Assembly: GCA_030637505.1 (NCBI GenBank)
Contig: DAOWGJ010000372.1
Location: 1-18,177, forward strand
DNA length: 18,177 nt
DNA from: Holophagae bacterium
GTDB taxonomy: Bacteria; Acidobacteriota; Thermoanaerobaculia; Thermoanaerobaculales; Sulfomarinibacteraceae
Reading direction: 5' to 3'
Part shown: positions 1 through 7,564 of the stretch, piece after piece
How the letters are laid out: every line of letters begins with the position of its first letter
Position numbering within the stretch: position 1 is the stretch's first letter
Notes under the pieces: model-generated
The model's input: only the letters and a program-made list of their open reading frames with translations
Database searches by the model: none
Told to the model about the DNA's origin: nothing
Position numbers and translations under genes: made by a program

Positions 1-2
1 CC

Positions 3-506
3 TGTGGGGAAGTCGCCTTCACCGGGCTGCACGGCGCAAATCGTCTGGCCTCCAACTCACTGCTCGAGGCGTTGGTCGTCGGTGCACGGTGCGGCGAAGA
101 CCTGGCAAACAGTCCGGTGCTGGTGCCGCATTCTGAGGAAGCCCTGCCCGCCGGGATGGATTCTCCGTGGTTGGATGACGGCCACGCGCGGTGGGCCGCA
201 GACGATCTTCGCGCGATCATGGAGACCGGCGCCGGCGTCGAGCGAACGCAAGGGTCCTTGAGAGTCGCCCGGGAGCAACTGGCGGAACTCCGTCGAGCGG
301 TCGCCCCCCAGCCGGGAGAACTGGCACACATGATGCGGGTCGCCTCCTGGATCCTCAGAGCGGCTGAGGCCCGAACCGAGAGCCGAGGCGCCCACTTTCG
401 ATCCGACGTACCATGGTCCAGTCCGTGCTGGGTGCAGAACCTGGTGTTCGAGGGCGATCGGCTCCTCCCGCCACACGTCGTGCAGCCCGCAGCGGCTGTT
501 GGGTAG
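3..506 (+). CDS. nadB: L-aspartate oxidase, C-terminal part (5' end outside window)
   Basis: This is the 3' end of a gene entering from the left, in frame from position 3 to the TAG at 504-506. The product oxidises L-aspartate to iminoaspartate with FAD, the first step of de novo NAD synthesis in the cytoplasm. The visible start of the fragment carries the family signature GLHGANRLASNSLLEALVVG, which closes the FAD-binding domain. Near the end, ESRGAHFRSD followed by P matches the conserved ESRG-H-x-x-D-P segment of the C-terminal helical domain, here within about 168 visible residues. nadC begins 7 bp after the stop, so the two steps of the pathway are probably co-transcribed. The N-terminal FAD dinucleotide-binding motif lies outside the window and cannot be checked. 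Succinate dehydrogenase flavoprotein is related, but the signature and the nadC neighbour favour NadB. Confidence 0.93.
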   Translation, partial: CGEVAFTGLHGANRLASNSLLEALVVGARCGEDLANSPVLVPHSEEALPAGMDSPWLDDGHARWAADDLRAIMETGAGVERTQGSLRVAREQLAELRRAVAPQPGELAHMMRVASWILRAAEARTESRGAHFRSDVPWSSPCWVQNLVFEGDRLLPPHVVQPAAAVG

Positions 507-513
507 GTTTGTC

Positions 514-1365
514 ATGACCCCGATAAAAGAACTCCCGAGAATTCTTTTTGAAAACACCGTTCGGCAGGGACTGCTGGAAGACCTCGGTCGCGGAGGGGAC
601 CTGACGACTGATGCAATCGTCGATTCCGGCGCACGGTTTTTCGGGCGGATCGTGGCGCGTCAAACTGGTCGTTTGGCCGGCGGCGCCGTCGCGGCCCTGG
701 CGTTCGAGCTGATGGATGCCTCTGCCGTCGTCGAACGATCGCTGGGAGACGGGGACCGGATCGACAGGAATGCGACCCTCTTGACGGTCGAGGGGCCCGC
801 CCGGGCGATTCTCGGCGCCGAGCGGACCGCGCTCAATCTCCTGGGGCGGCTATGCGGCATCGCGAGCTTGACGGCACGGTACGTCGAGGCCGTCACGGGA
901 ACCGGCGCCGGGATCGTCTGCACGCGCAAGACCATCCCCGGGCTTCGTGCCCTGGAAAAATACGCCGTTCGCTGTGGCGGGGGATCAAACCACCGCTTCG
1001 GCCTCGACGACGCGGTCTTGATCAAGGACAACCACCTGGCCGTCGCCGGCTCGATCGAGAACGCGGTTGCGAGGGTTCGAGAGACCATCGGCCACACGGT
1101 GAAGGTCGAACTGGAAGTCGACACGCTGCTCCAACTTGAGCAGGCCCTCAAGGTCGGAGTCGATATCGTGCTGCTGGACAACATGGCGCCCGATTCCCTC
1201 AGAAAAGCGGTCGACATGGTCGGCGGCCGTGTGATCACGGAAGCCTCGGGAGGCATCACCCTGGAGACCGCCGCCGAAATCGCCGCCACCGGTGTCAATT
1301 TCCTCTCCGTCGGCGCCCTGACCCACAGCGCGCCGTGTTTGGATTTGGGGTTGGATGTGGAATAA
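514..1365 (+). CDS. nadC: Nicotinate-nucleotide pyrophosphorylase (carboxylating), quinolinate phosphoribosyltransferase
   Basis: The product converts quinolinate and PRPP to nicotinate mononucleotide, CO2 and pyrophosphate, entering the shared NAD pathway. The 283-residue length is normal for the family. Diagnostic segments are TRKTIPGLRALEKYAV, GGGSNHRFGLDDAVLIKDNH (substrate and phosphate contacts), the barrel strand VELEVDTL, then DIVLLDN and the C-terminal EASGGI and SVGALTHS. I chose ATG 514 because it follows the nadB stop by 7 bp and gives the usual N-terminus; an in-frame TTG at 499 would overlap nadB. The ribosome-binding site is weak (TAGG a few bases upstream), consistent with coupling to nadB. 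NadA, which makes quinolinate from iminoaspartate, is not in the window. Confidence 0.96.
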   Translation: MTPIKELPRILFENTVRQGLLEDLGRGGDLTTDAIVDSGARFFGRIVARQTGRLAGGAVAALAFELMDASAVVERSLGDGDRIDRNATLLTVEGPARAILGAERTALNLLGRLCGIASLTARYVEAVTGTGAGIVCTRKTIPGLRALEKYAVRCGGGSNHRFGLDDAVLIKDNHLAVAGSIENAVARVRETIGHTVKVELEVDTLLQLEQALKVGVDIVLLDNMAPDSLRKAVDMVGGRVITEASGGITLETAAEIAATGVNFLSVGALTHSAPCLDLGLDVE

Positions 1366-1377
1366 GTTGGAACTCTG

Positions 1378-1407
1378 GGAAGCCAGGAAGCTGGGACGCT
1401 GGACGCT
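1378..1407. repeat. Short 8-bp tandem repeat
   Basis: Just after nadC the sequence reads GGAAGCCA, GGAAGCTG, GGACGCTG and a partial GACGCT. This is a degenerate 8-bp tandem repeat of nearly four units. It encodes nothing. Whether it is a slippage product or part of a genome-wide low-complexity family cannot be told from one copy. A different 7-bp tandem repeat sits in the intergenic region after ftsZ. Confidence 0.6.
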
Positions 1408-1453
1408 TTCGCGGTCCCTACCGCTGCCAACTGTCCCGGCCGCTCAATCCCAG

Positions 1454-1485
1454 CCCCGGCCCTCGGGAGCGCCATGGCACTCCCG
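1454..1485 (+). repeat. Dispersed palindromic repeat, copy A
   Basis: Positions 1454-1472 match the 19-base sequence CCCCGGCCTTCGGGAGCGC found at 16678-16696 with one mismatch (18 of 19). Like that copy, it continues into a hairpin: CGGGAG (1464-1469) pairs with CTCCCG (1480-1485), with a C-A mismatch (1470/1479) and an inner GCC/GGC stem. It is not a normal terminator because an A-rich stretch, not a T run, follows. It resembles REP-type extragenic palindromes; family assignment is inference. Confidence 0.6.
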
Positions 1486-1514
1486 GCGAAGAAAAATAAG
1501 TCGCTAATAACCCC

Positions 1515-1543
1515 TTGACACAGCCTTCGGCAGCCCTCATGAT
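1515..1543 (+). promoter_or_regulatory. Predicted sigma70-type promoter of the dcw operon
   Basis: A perfect -35 hexamer TTGACA lies at 1515-1520 and, after exactly 17 bp, a -10-like CATGAT lies at 1538-1543 (4 of 6 to consensus). Transcription would start near 1550, inside the MraZ-type repeats. The long leader to the mraZ ATG (about 75 bases) and the lack of a comparable signal further into the cluster suggest this is the main promoter. Confidence 0.65.
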
Positions 1544-1546
1544 TGA

Positions 1547-1586
1547 GTGGTCAGAAGTGGTCCAACATGGTCCGTCGTGGTTTTTC
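1547..1586 (+). promoter_or_regulatory. MraZ operator: four 10-bp direct repeats
   Basis: Four direct repeats with a strict 10-bp period follow the -10 element: GTGGTCAGAA, GTGGTCCAAC, ATGGTCCGTC and GTGGTTTTTC, sharing the core (G/A)TGGT. MraZ proteins are known to bind short G-rich direct repeats with one-helical-turn spacing upstream of their own gene (TGGGN with 5-bp spacers in E. coli). The repeats overlap the expected transcription start, so MraZ bound here would be well placed to block initiation or early elongation. Binding is inferred from position and periodicity. Confidence 0.8.
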
Positions 1587-1625
1587 GGGTAACTCGGAGG
1601 GCTCTTACGGACGACCGAGGGGGTT

Positions 1626-2069
1626 ATGGAACGATTCAGAGGGGGCTTCCCCGCAACTGTCGATGCCAAGGGACGCGTCAAGCTCCCGGCGAGGTTGCGT
1701 GAGCAGATGGAATCGGGCTATGGACGCGAAGTCTATGTCTGCTCCCTCTTTCCCAACGAACTGAGTATCTATCCCCTGGCCGTGTGGGAAGTGTTCGAAG
1801 AACGCCTCCTCTCCAAGAGCGCCTTTAAACCGGCCGTCCGAAAGCTGGTGGAACGGGTCAACTACGGCCAACTGCTGGAACTGGACGACCATGGCCGGAT
1901 CGTCATTCCGGCCCTTCTCCGGACAATAGTCGAAATGGAAGGCGAAGTGGTTGTTTCCGGACGGATTAACCATCTGGTGATCACTCGCAGACAGCGGGCG
2001 ACGGAAATTTTGAAGGACGATTCTCTCACCGATGAAGAACTTGAAGAGCTGGCCCAGCTGGAGTTGTGA
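1626..2069 (+). CDS. mraZ: Transcriptional regulator MraZ
   Basis: MraZ is a DNA-binding regulator that forms oligomeric rings and controls the dcw operon at whose head it stands. The 147-residue product has the typical size and two SpoVT/AbrB-like half-domains, each with the D-x-x-G-R motif: DAKGRVKLPARLR from about residue 13 and DDHGRIVIPALLR from about residue 87. ATG 1626 is preceded by a purine-rich GAGGGGG site a few bases upstream, and the protein begins MERFRGGF, close to family N-termini. Four operator-like 10-bp repeats lie 40-80 bp upstream, so autoregulation is likely. rsmH follows after 12 bp, the standard order. Confidence 0.96.
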   Translation: MERFRGGFPATVDAKGRVKLPARLREQMESGYGREVYVCSLFPNELSIYPLAVWEVFEERLLSKSAFKPAVRKLVERVNYGQLLELDDHGRIVIPALLRTIVEMEGEVVVSGRINHLVITRRQRATEILKDDSLTDEELEELAQLEL

Positions 2070-2081
2070 TGGAGGACGCCG

Positions 2082-3020
2082 GTGGCAGATCTCCATCAAC
2101 CGGTCCTCCTCGAGGAGGTTGTCTCAGGTCTCCAGCCTCTGGTCCCGGGTCTGCTCGTTGATGTCACCATTGGTCTCGGCGGCCACGCCCTGGCCCTCCT
2201 CACCGCCTACCCTGACTGTTCTCTGCTCGGCCTGGATCGCGACCCCCAGGCTCTCGACCACGCCGGGAAACGTCTCGATTGCTTCGCCGGCCGTACAACT
2301 CTCGTCTGCAGCCCGTTTGCCCGGATGCCCGAGGTCCTGGCCGCCACCGACTCCCCCTCGCCGGTGGCGGTCCTTGCGGACCTCGGGTGTTCCTCCCTAC
2401 AGCTGGATTCCCCCGACCGCGGATTCTCGTTCTCTGCGGACGGACCGTTGGACATGCGGATGGGTGCAAGCGGCCCCTCAGCCGCCGATCTTGTCAATAC
2501 CGCTGAGCCGGAGGTCCTGATGCGAATTCTGTGGGACTACGGCGAGGAGCGCAGAGCTCGCGCGATCGTGCGAGCTCTGGTGCGACAACGCGAGGCTGGA
2601 CTGATCGAGACGACCGGAGAACTCAGCCGACTGGTTCAAGGTGTTCTCGGCCGACGGCCGGGATCCAAGATCCACCCGGCCACCCGCACGTTTCAGGCAT
2701 TGAGGATTGCGGTCAATGACGAGCTCGGTCAGTTGGAGGCCTTCCTCGAACCAGCCGTTCGGGCATTGGCTCCCGAAGGCAAGATCGGAGTCATTTCCTT
2801 CCACTCGCTTGAGGACCGCATCGTCAAGCACACGCTGCGTCGCCTGGCAGGCAAGGCGCCGACCCCTCCCGGGCCACCGATCCCGGACCAGGCTCCGCCG
2901 GCACTCATCCGCATTCTGACCCGGCGTCCCATTCGACCCTCGGACCAGGAAGTCGAAAATAACCCGCGGGCACGCTCCGCACGCCTTCGGATAGCCCAGC
3001 GTCTTGGAGATTCAGGGTGA
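2082..3020 (+). CDS. rsmH: 16S rRNA (cytosine(1402)-N(4))-methyltransferase RsmH (MraW)
   Basis: RsmH uses S-adenosylmethionine to methylate N4 of C1402 in the decoding centre of 16S rRNA. The 312-residue product starts with the family hallmark HQPVLLEEV. It then shows the SAM-binding loop VDVTIGLGGH (about residues 26-35), LLGLDRDPQAL, ADLGCSSLQLD with DRGFSF, HPATRTFQALRIAVNDEL, and VISFHSLEDRIVK. The C-terminal ENNPRARSARLR segment is also typical. The family usually has DAT-x-G-x-GGH; here the second residue of the loop is V, a mild change. The GTG start at 2082 is supported by GGAGG at 2071-2075 with ideal spacing. The stop overlaps the ftsL start (GTGA at 3017-3020), indicating translational coupling. 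Confidence 0.97.
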   Translation: MADLHQPVLLEEVVSGLQPLVPGLLVDVTIGLGGHALALLTAYPDCSLLGLDRDPQALDHAGKRLDCFAGRTTLVCSPFARMPEVLAATDSPSPVAVLADLGCSSLQLDSPDRGFSFSADGPLDMRMGASGPSAADLVNTAEPEVLMRILWDYGEERRARAIVRALVRQREAGLIETTGELSRLVQGVLGRRPGSKIHPATRTFQALRIAVNDELGQLEAFLEPAVRALAPEGKIGVISFHSLEDRIVKHTLRRLAGKAPTPPGPPIPDQAPPALIRILTRRPIRPSDQEVENNPRARSARLRIAQRLGDSG

Positions 3021-3355
3021 TCGAGCGACCGATTTCCCTGCCGACCAACCGCCACATCACGGCTCAACGAGACCGCAAGTGGCCGCTGGCATTCGCCCTT
3101 CTGGGGCTGCTCTCACTGGCTCTGGGCCTGACCCTGGCCCTGATTGGGTTGCCGCGGTTGCAGAGCGTTTCCATCCACTACGATCTCGTCCGGCTTCGAG
3201 CCGACGTCGAGGGCCTTCAGCACCAAGCCCGAGATCTCGAGGCCCGAATGGAACAGCTCCGGGCCCCCGAAGCCCTCGGTCTCCGGGCGACACCCTTGGG
3301 TCTTGCGCCACCCAGTCCCTCGGCAATCATCGCCGACGATGGCGGGTCACTGTGA
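3017..3355 (+). CDS. ftsL: Cell division protein FtsL-like
   Basis: This small bitopic membrane protein (112 residues) sits between rsmH and ftsI, the usual place of ftsL. FtsL forms the FtsQLB subcomplex that activates FtsWI at the septum. The sequence shows a short basic cytoplasmic N-terminus (to about residue 22), one strongly hydrophobic segment (about 23-45, WPLAFALLGLLSLALG onward), then a charged heptad-like helix (RLRADVEGLQHQARDLEARM) that should form the periplasmic coiled coil, ending in a proline-rich tail. The family is poorly conserved, so the assignment rests on size, topology and position. The GTG start overlaps the rsmH stop, with GGAGA at 3006-3010; its own stop overlaps the ftsI GTG by the same GTGA arrangement. 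Confidence 0.8.
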   Translation: MIERPISLPTNRHITAQRDRKWPLAFALLGLLSLALGLTLALIGLPRLQSVSIHYDLVRLRADVEGLQHQARDLEARMEQLRAPEALGLRATPLGLAPPSPSAIIADDGGSL

Positions 3356-5049
3356 ATCGAGCTCGCCTCCTGATCGTGATCCTCGTCCTGGCTTCCGGCG
3401 CTGTCGCCGTCCTCGGTCGCTCCGCCCAGGTATCGGTCCTTGACCATCAGCGGTGGACCGCCACGGCCTTCGAGCAACAAGAGAAAATCATCGAAATTCA
3501 AGGACCGCGAGGACGAATCTTGAGTTCCGACGGTTATGTCTTGGCCACCTCCTCCCGCCGCTGGGCCCTTCAGATCGACCAGCACTCCCTGGAGTATCCG
3601 GAGTTGTTTGCCGCCGCAGCCAGCCCCCTTCTGGGTGAAACCGTCGAAAATATTGCTCTCAAACTGGAAAACGGACCTCGCTACCTGTGGCTGGCCAAGG
3701 GGTTGGATTCCGACACCGCGCGGACCATCCAGGCCTTCGAACGCAGCGCTATTTGGATTGTCCCCCACTGGGAGAGGGACTATCCACTGGGTCGCACCGC
3801 CGCGCCGGTCATCGGCTTCGTCGGAAGGGAAGAACTGCGACTGGAGGGTCGCGCAGGCCTTGAAAGTTATTACGAAACCCTCCTTGTCGGTGAAGCCGAT
3901 CGCTGTCTTTTTGTCAAAGATGCCCACGGTCGAAAACTCCAACTGGAAAGAGTCCGTCGGGGCCGCGCCGGATACGATCTGGAACTGACACTTGACGTCC
4001 GGCTCCAGCACGCCGCAGAGACTTCGCTGCTGGCCGCGATGGAAACAGCCGGCGCCGATCGAGGCTCAGTCGTGGTCCTCGAAGCCCACACCGGGAACCT
4101 CCTGGCACTGGCGTCGGCGCCCTTCTCCGACAGGCCATCGACCGGTATCGATTACAACGGCGAATCTTGGTGTCTTCGGCCGGTCCAATCCGCCATCGAG
4201 CCGGGTTCAACGATCAAACCCTTCGTCGCGGCAGCGGGCCTGTCCGCAGGAGTCGTCCGGCCCGGCGAACTCTTCGACTGCACCAAGCGCGGCATCAGGG
4301 TCGGCAATACCTGGATCCGAGACCACGCCGATCCCGACCTCTACACCCTGGACGAAATTATCGTCCATTCCTCCAACGCCGGCATCATCCAAGTCGTCGA
4401 ACGCTTGGACAATGATCTTTTGTGGCGGATGTTCGACGGTCTGGGGTTCGGCCGCAAACCGGAATTGGGCTTTCCGTCCGAAGCATCCGGGCTCTTGTGG
4501 TCGGTCGAGCGCTGGTCCAGCATGAGCCCCTCCGGCCTTGCACTGGGCCAGGAGCTGACCACAAGCCCCCTTCAACTGGCCTTGGCCTATGCGGCCGTGG
4601 CCAACGGCGGGTGGTTGCCGGAACCGCGCCTGGTCGATCGGATGCGGGGACGTGTCGACTCCGCCCGAGACCGGATTCAGCCTCGGACCCGGGTGATGGA
4701 CCGGCGGCTGGCGAACCGAGTGGCCGTTATGTTGGAGCAGGTTGTCGTCGAGGGAACCGGCACCATGGCCCAGGTTCCCGGCTATCGCGCCGCCGGCAAG
4801 ACCGGAACCGCCCAGGTTGCGGTTGACGGCACTTTTGACGATGACCACCACACAGCCTGGTTTGCCGGGTTCCTTCCCATGCCCGACCCCCGGTGGGTGA
4901 TCGTGGTCGCCATCGAGAACCCGACAGTTTCGTTCTGGGCCTCCTCAGTCGCAGCTCCTGTTTTCGCGGAGGTTGCCCGGGCGACAATCCACATGGCCGG
5001 CCTCCCGCCCACCGCCATTGCGCCGCCTCCGGCAGAAGGCGATGCGTGA
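3352..5049 (+). CDS. ftsI: Peptidoglycan D,D-transpeptidase FtsI (penicillin-binding protein 3)
   Basis: FtsI is the class B penicillin-binding protein that crosslinks septal peptidoglycan in complex with FtsW. The 565-residue product has one N-terminal membrane anchor (about residues 6-22), then a non-catalytic dimerisation region with GPRGRILSSDGYVLATSS. A transpeptidase domain follows with all three active-site motifs: STIK with nucleophile Ser286, S-S-N at 340-342, and KTGT starting at Lys483. There is no PASTA domain. An open frame continues upstream through ftsL, but GTG 3352 is preferred: it gives a correctly placed anchor and forms a GTGA overlap with the ftsL stop. Downstream the reading frame ends just before murF, where murE would normally be found. 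Confidence 0.95.
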   Translation: MNRARLLIVILVLASGAVAVLGRSAQVSVLDHQRWTATAFEQQEKIIEIQGPRGRILSSDGYVLATSSRRWALQIDQHSLEYPELFAAAASPLLGETVENIALKLENGPRYLWLAKGLDSDTARTIQAFERSAIWIVPHWERDYPLGRTAAPVIGFVGREELRLEGRAGLESYYETLLVGEADRCLFVKDAHGRKLQLERVRRGRAGYDLELTLDVRLQHAAETSLLAAMETAGADRGSVVVLEAHTGNLLALASAPFSDRPSTGIDYNGESWCLRPVQSAIEPGSTIKPFVAAAGLSAGVVRPGELFDCTKRGIRVGNTWIRDHADPDLYTLDEIIVHSSNAGIIQVVERLDNDLLWRMFDGLGFGRKPELGFPSEASGLLWSVERWSSMSPSGLALGQELTTSPLQLALAYAAVANGGWLPEPRLVDRMRGRVDSARDRIQPRTRVMDRRLANRVAVMLEQVVVEGTGTMAQVPGYRAAGKTGTAQVAVDGTFDDDHHTAWFAGFLPMPDPRWVIVVAIENPTVSFWASSVAAPVFAEVARATIHMAGLPPTAIAPPPAEGDA

Positions 5050-5098
5050 TGTATCGCACCCCGAAGGCTCACGGCCCCGGCCCAGGGGAGCGCCGTTC

Positions 5099-6475
5099 GT
5101 GCGCATGAGCGCCCACGCCGTCGCACGAGCCGTCGGAGGCGTCGTACGGGGTGACAGTGACGTCATCGTCTCCGGCGCCGAGGTCGACTCGCGCCTGATT
5201 CGAAACGGTGACCTCTTCATCGCTCTGCCCGGCGCACGAGTCGACGGGCATACCTTTGTTCCAACCGCTCTGGAGCAGGCCTCGGCGGCCCTGGTCCGTA
5301 ACGACGTTGACCTCCCTCCGCCCCCGGTAGACCGCGCCTTGATAGCCGTCCCCGACCCGCTGGCTGCCTACCACCAACTGGCCGCCGCAGATTGCCGCCA
5401 CCGCTCCTGGAAGGTGGCGGCCGTGACCGGTTCCGTCGGCAAGACGACCACCAAAGACTTCCTGGCTCGCATCCTCGAACGCCACAGGGTCACCGGCTCC
5501 TCCCACGGCAACCGGAATTCCACACTGGGCCTTCCGGCACAGATTCTCTCCCAGGACGACGACATCGAGATCTTTGTCGCCGAGGCGGGAATGAGTCGAC
5601 CTGGCGAGCTGGACATTCTCGGCGATATCCTCCGTCCTGACGTACTGCTTTATACCCGCATCACACCTGCCCACACCGAGTTCTTCTCCTCGATGGACCA
5701 TGTCGTCGAAGCCAAGGCAGAACTGTTGGCTCACCTCAACCCCGAGGGAACGCTCGTGATCAACGCCGACGACCCCAGGCAGGAGGACTTCGCCGCGCGG
5801 ACCAAAGCCAAAGTCCTGCGTTACGGGGGTCCCGAGACCGAGGCCAGGTTGGAGAGTCTCGAGGACCTCGGCCTCGAGGGGACCCGAGGCACACTGGTCC
5901 TGCCCTCGGGCGCTGCGCCGTTCCGGCTGCCCCTGCCAGGCCTCCATCAGGCAGAGAATTTCCTCGCTGCGGCAACGGCCGCCGAAGCCCTGGGCTTTCA
6001 GGCATCGGACATCGCCCCCTGCGCCGCCACCTTGAGCGCAGCTGCCCACCGCGGAAACGTCATTGAGCTCGACAACGACGTTACCCTCATCGACGATTCC
6101 TACAACGCCTCGCCCGAGGCCGTGATGCGGGCCCTCGAGCTGTTGGCAAAATGCTCTGGGCGGCGAGTGGCCGTCCTCGGAGAGATGTTTGAATTGGGGT
6201 CGGCTGCCGCGGCGGCCCACCGTGACATCGGGCGCCTTGCCGCAAGCCGCTGTGATCTCCTCCTCACGGTCGGACACGACATGAGCAACAAGGTACTCGA
6301 AGAAGCGGTCGCGGCAGGCCTTCCCCTCCGTAATGCCCATCGGGCCGACGACTCGGCTGCAGCTGCGGCCGCGCTCAAAGGACTCCTGGAACCCGGAGAC
6401 ACAATCTTGGTCAAGGGCTCTCGCGGCGTCGGTCTCGACCGTGTGGTCTCCGCCCTTTCCGGGGGGCAAAGCTGA
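5099..6475 (+). CDS. murF: UDP-N-acetylmuramoyl-tripeptide--D-alanyl-D-alanine ligase MurF
   Basis: MurF adds D-Ala-D-Ala to the UDP-MurNAc tripeptide with ATP, the last cytoplasmic step before MraY. From GTG 5099 the protein has 458 residues, near the usual 450. It shows the N-terminal substrate domain (DSRLIRNGDLFIALPGARVDGH), the P-loop TGSVGKTTTK with Lys115, ITPAHTEFFSSM, AKAELL, and in the C-terminal domain DDSYNASPEAV, AVLGEMFELG and VKGSRGVGLD. These identify MurF, not MurE: the MurE substrate motif (DNPR-type) is not seen. AGGGGAG at 5084-5090 lies 8 bases before GTG 5099. ATG 5105 and ATG 5042 (overlapping ftsI) are alternative starts. The usual GN-x-NN motif reads GNRNSTLGLP, slightly divergent. 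Confidence 0.93.
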   Translation: MRMSAHAVARAVGGVVRGDSDVIVSGAEVDSRLIRNGDLFIALPGARVDGHTFVPTALEQASAALVRNDVDLPPPPVDRALIAVPDPLAAYHQLAAADCRHRSWKVAAVTGSVGKTTTKDFLARILERHRVTGSSHGNRNSTLGLPAQILSQDDDIEIFVAEAGMSRPGELDILGDILRPDVLLYTRITPAHTEFFSSMDHVVEAKAELLAHLNPEGTLVINADDPRQEDFAARTKAKVLRYGGPETEARLESLEDLGLEGTRGTLVLPSGAAPFRLPLPGLHQAENFLAAATAAEALGFQASDIAPCAATLSAAAHRGNVIELDNDVTLIDDSYNASPEAVMRALELLAKCSGRRVAVLGEMFELGSAAAAAHRDIGRLAASRCDLLLTVGHDMSNKVLEEAVAAGLPLRNAHRADDSAAAAAALKGLLEPGDTILVKGSRGVGLDRVVSALSGGQS

Positions 6476-7560
6476 TGCTCTATTATCTGCTTTACCCCCT
6501 GAAGGAACACCTGATCGGCTTCAATGTCTTTCGTTACATTACGTTCAGAACCGGGTTGGCCCTTGCTACCGCCTTTTTCTTCAGCCTGATTGCCGGACCG
6601 TGGCTTCTGGAAAAACTCCAAACCCTCCAGGTTCGCCAGTCGATTCGCGAAGAAGGACCCAGTCACCATCAGGTCAAGGCGGGGACGCCGACGATGGGCG
6701 GTGTCTTGATGGTCGGCGCATTCACCCTCTCCACCCTCCTCTGGGCCGACCCGACCAACGCCTACGTGTGGACCGTGCTTGGTGTGACCGTCGCCTTCGG
6801 CGCCATCGGATTCGCCGACGACTACATCAAGGTCCGCTTGGGGAGGAATCTTGGTCTGACGACTCGACAGAAACTGGCCCTCCAGACCCTGGTCGGCCTC
6901 GGCGGCGCCCTGGCCGCACGAGCAGTCGCCGAACCGGCCACTCACGCCGGCGCCCTCGCCCTGCCGTTCGTCAAGGACGTGCTCCTCCCTCTGGGCCTGT
7001 TCTACTTGCCCTTCGTCGCCCTGGTCTTGATCGGAACTTCCAACGCAGTCAACTTGACGGACGGCCTCGACGGACTGGCGGTCGGCGCGGTAGCGATCGC
7101 CGCGACGACCTACACTCTCTTCCTCTACGTCGCGGGCCACGTCCGTATCGCGGAGTACCTCCGAATCGTCCATGTGTCCGGCGCAGGCGAGGTCGCTGTC
7201 TTCACCGGGGCCATGGTCGGTGCGACGATGGGCTTTCTGTGGTTCAACTGCCACCCAGCACAGGTTTTCATGGGTGATGTTGGGTCGCTGGCTCTCGGCG
7301 GTGGCCTGGGTATCGTCGCCGTTGTCGCGAAACAGGAGGTCCTCCTGGCAATCGTTGGCGGACTGTTCGTGATCGAGGCCCTGTCGGTCATGATTCAAGT
7401 TGGTTCGTACAAGATGCGAGGCAAACGCATCTTTCGCATGGCGCCTCTCCACCACCACTTCGAACTCCTGGGCTGGAGCGAAACCCAGGTTGTCGTTCGT
7501 TTCTGGATCATCGCCCTGGTCTTCGCCCTCGCCGGCCTGGCCACCTTGAAGTTGAGATGA
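6475..7560 (+). CDS. mraY: Phospho-N-acetylmuramoyl-pentapeptide-transferase MraY
   Basis: MraY is the integral membrane enzyme that transfers phospho-MurNAc-pentapeptide to undecaprenyl phosphate, giving lipid I. The 361-residue length equals the norm. Conserved loops are all present: AGTPTMGGVL, the metal-binding GFADDYIK, NLTDGLDGLA with catalytic-site aspartates, FMGDVGSLALGG, and the C-terminal APLHHHFELLGW with its triple histidine. Between them are about ten hydrophobic segments. The ATG at 6475 overlaps the murF stop (TGATG), and a run of six Gs at 6461-6466 can serve as ribosome-binding site. It is followed by murD after 4 bp, the canonical order. Confidence 0.98.
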   Translation: MLYYLLYPLKEHLIGFNVFRYITFRTGLALATAFFFSLIAGPWLLEKLQTLQVRQSIREEGPSHHQVKAGTPTMGGVLMVGAFTLSTLLWADPTNAYVWTVLGVTVAFGAIGFADDYIKVRLGRNLGLTTRQKLALQTLVGLGGALAARAVAEPATHAGALALPFVKDVLLPLGLFYLPFVALVLIGTSNAVNLTDGLDGLAVGAVAIAATTYTLFLYVAGHVRIAEYLRIVHVSGAGEVAVFTGAMVGATMGFLWFNCHPAQVFMGDVGSLALGGGLGIVAVVAKQEVLLAIVGGLFVIEALSVMIQVGSYKMRGKRIFRMAPLHHHFELLGWSETQVVVRFWIIALVFALAGLATLKLR

Positions 7561-7564
7561 GCAG

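Noticed and set aside
1464..1485. Hairpin after nadC as an intrinsic terminator
   Set aside because: It is followed by an A-rich stretch, not a T run, on the + strand, and it matches the dispersed repeat at 16678 instead.
3004..3351. Upstream extension of the ftsI frame to an ATG inside rsmH
   Set aside because: The extension is Pro/Arg/Ser-rich, runs through ftsL, and would bury the membrane anchor. GTG 3352 gives a normal FtsI and a coupling overlap.
5069..6469. Long open frame on the minus strand opposite murF (466 codons)
   Set aside because: It is a shadow of high-GC codon structure. murF on the + strand has full family motifs, and the antisense translation shows no recognisable domain.
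6100..7458. Long minus-strand frame opposite murF and mraY (452 codons)
   Set aside because: Its composition is biased toward Gln, Glu, Asp and Gly, it has no motif, and it lies across two well-supported genes on the other strand.
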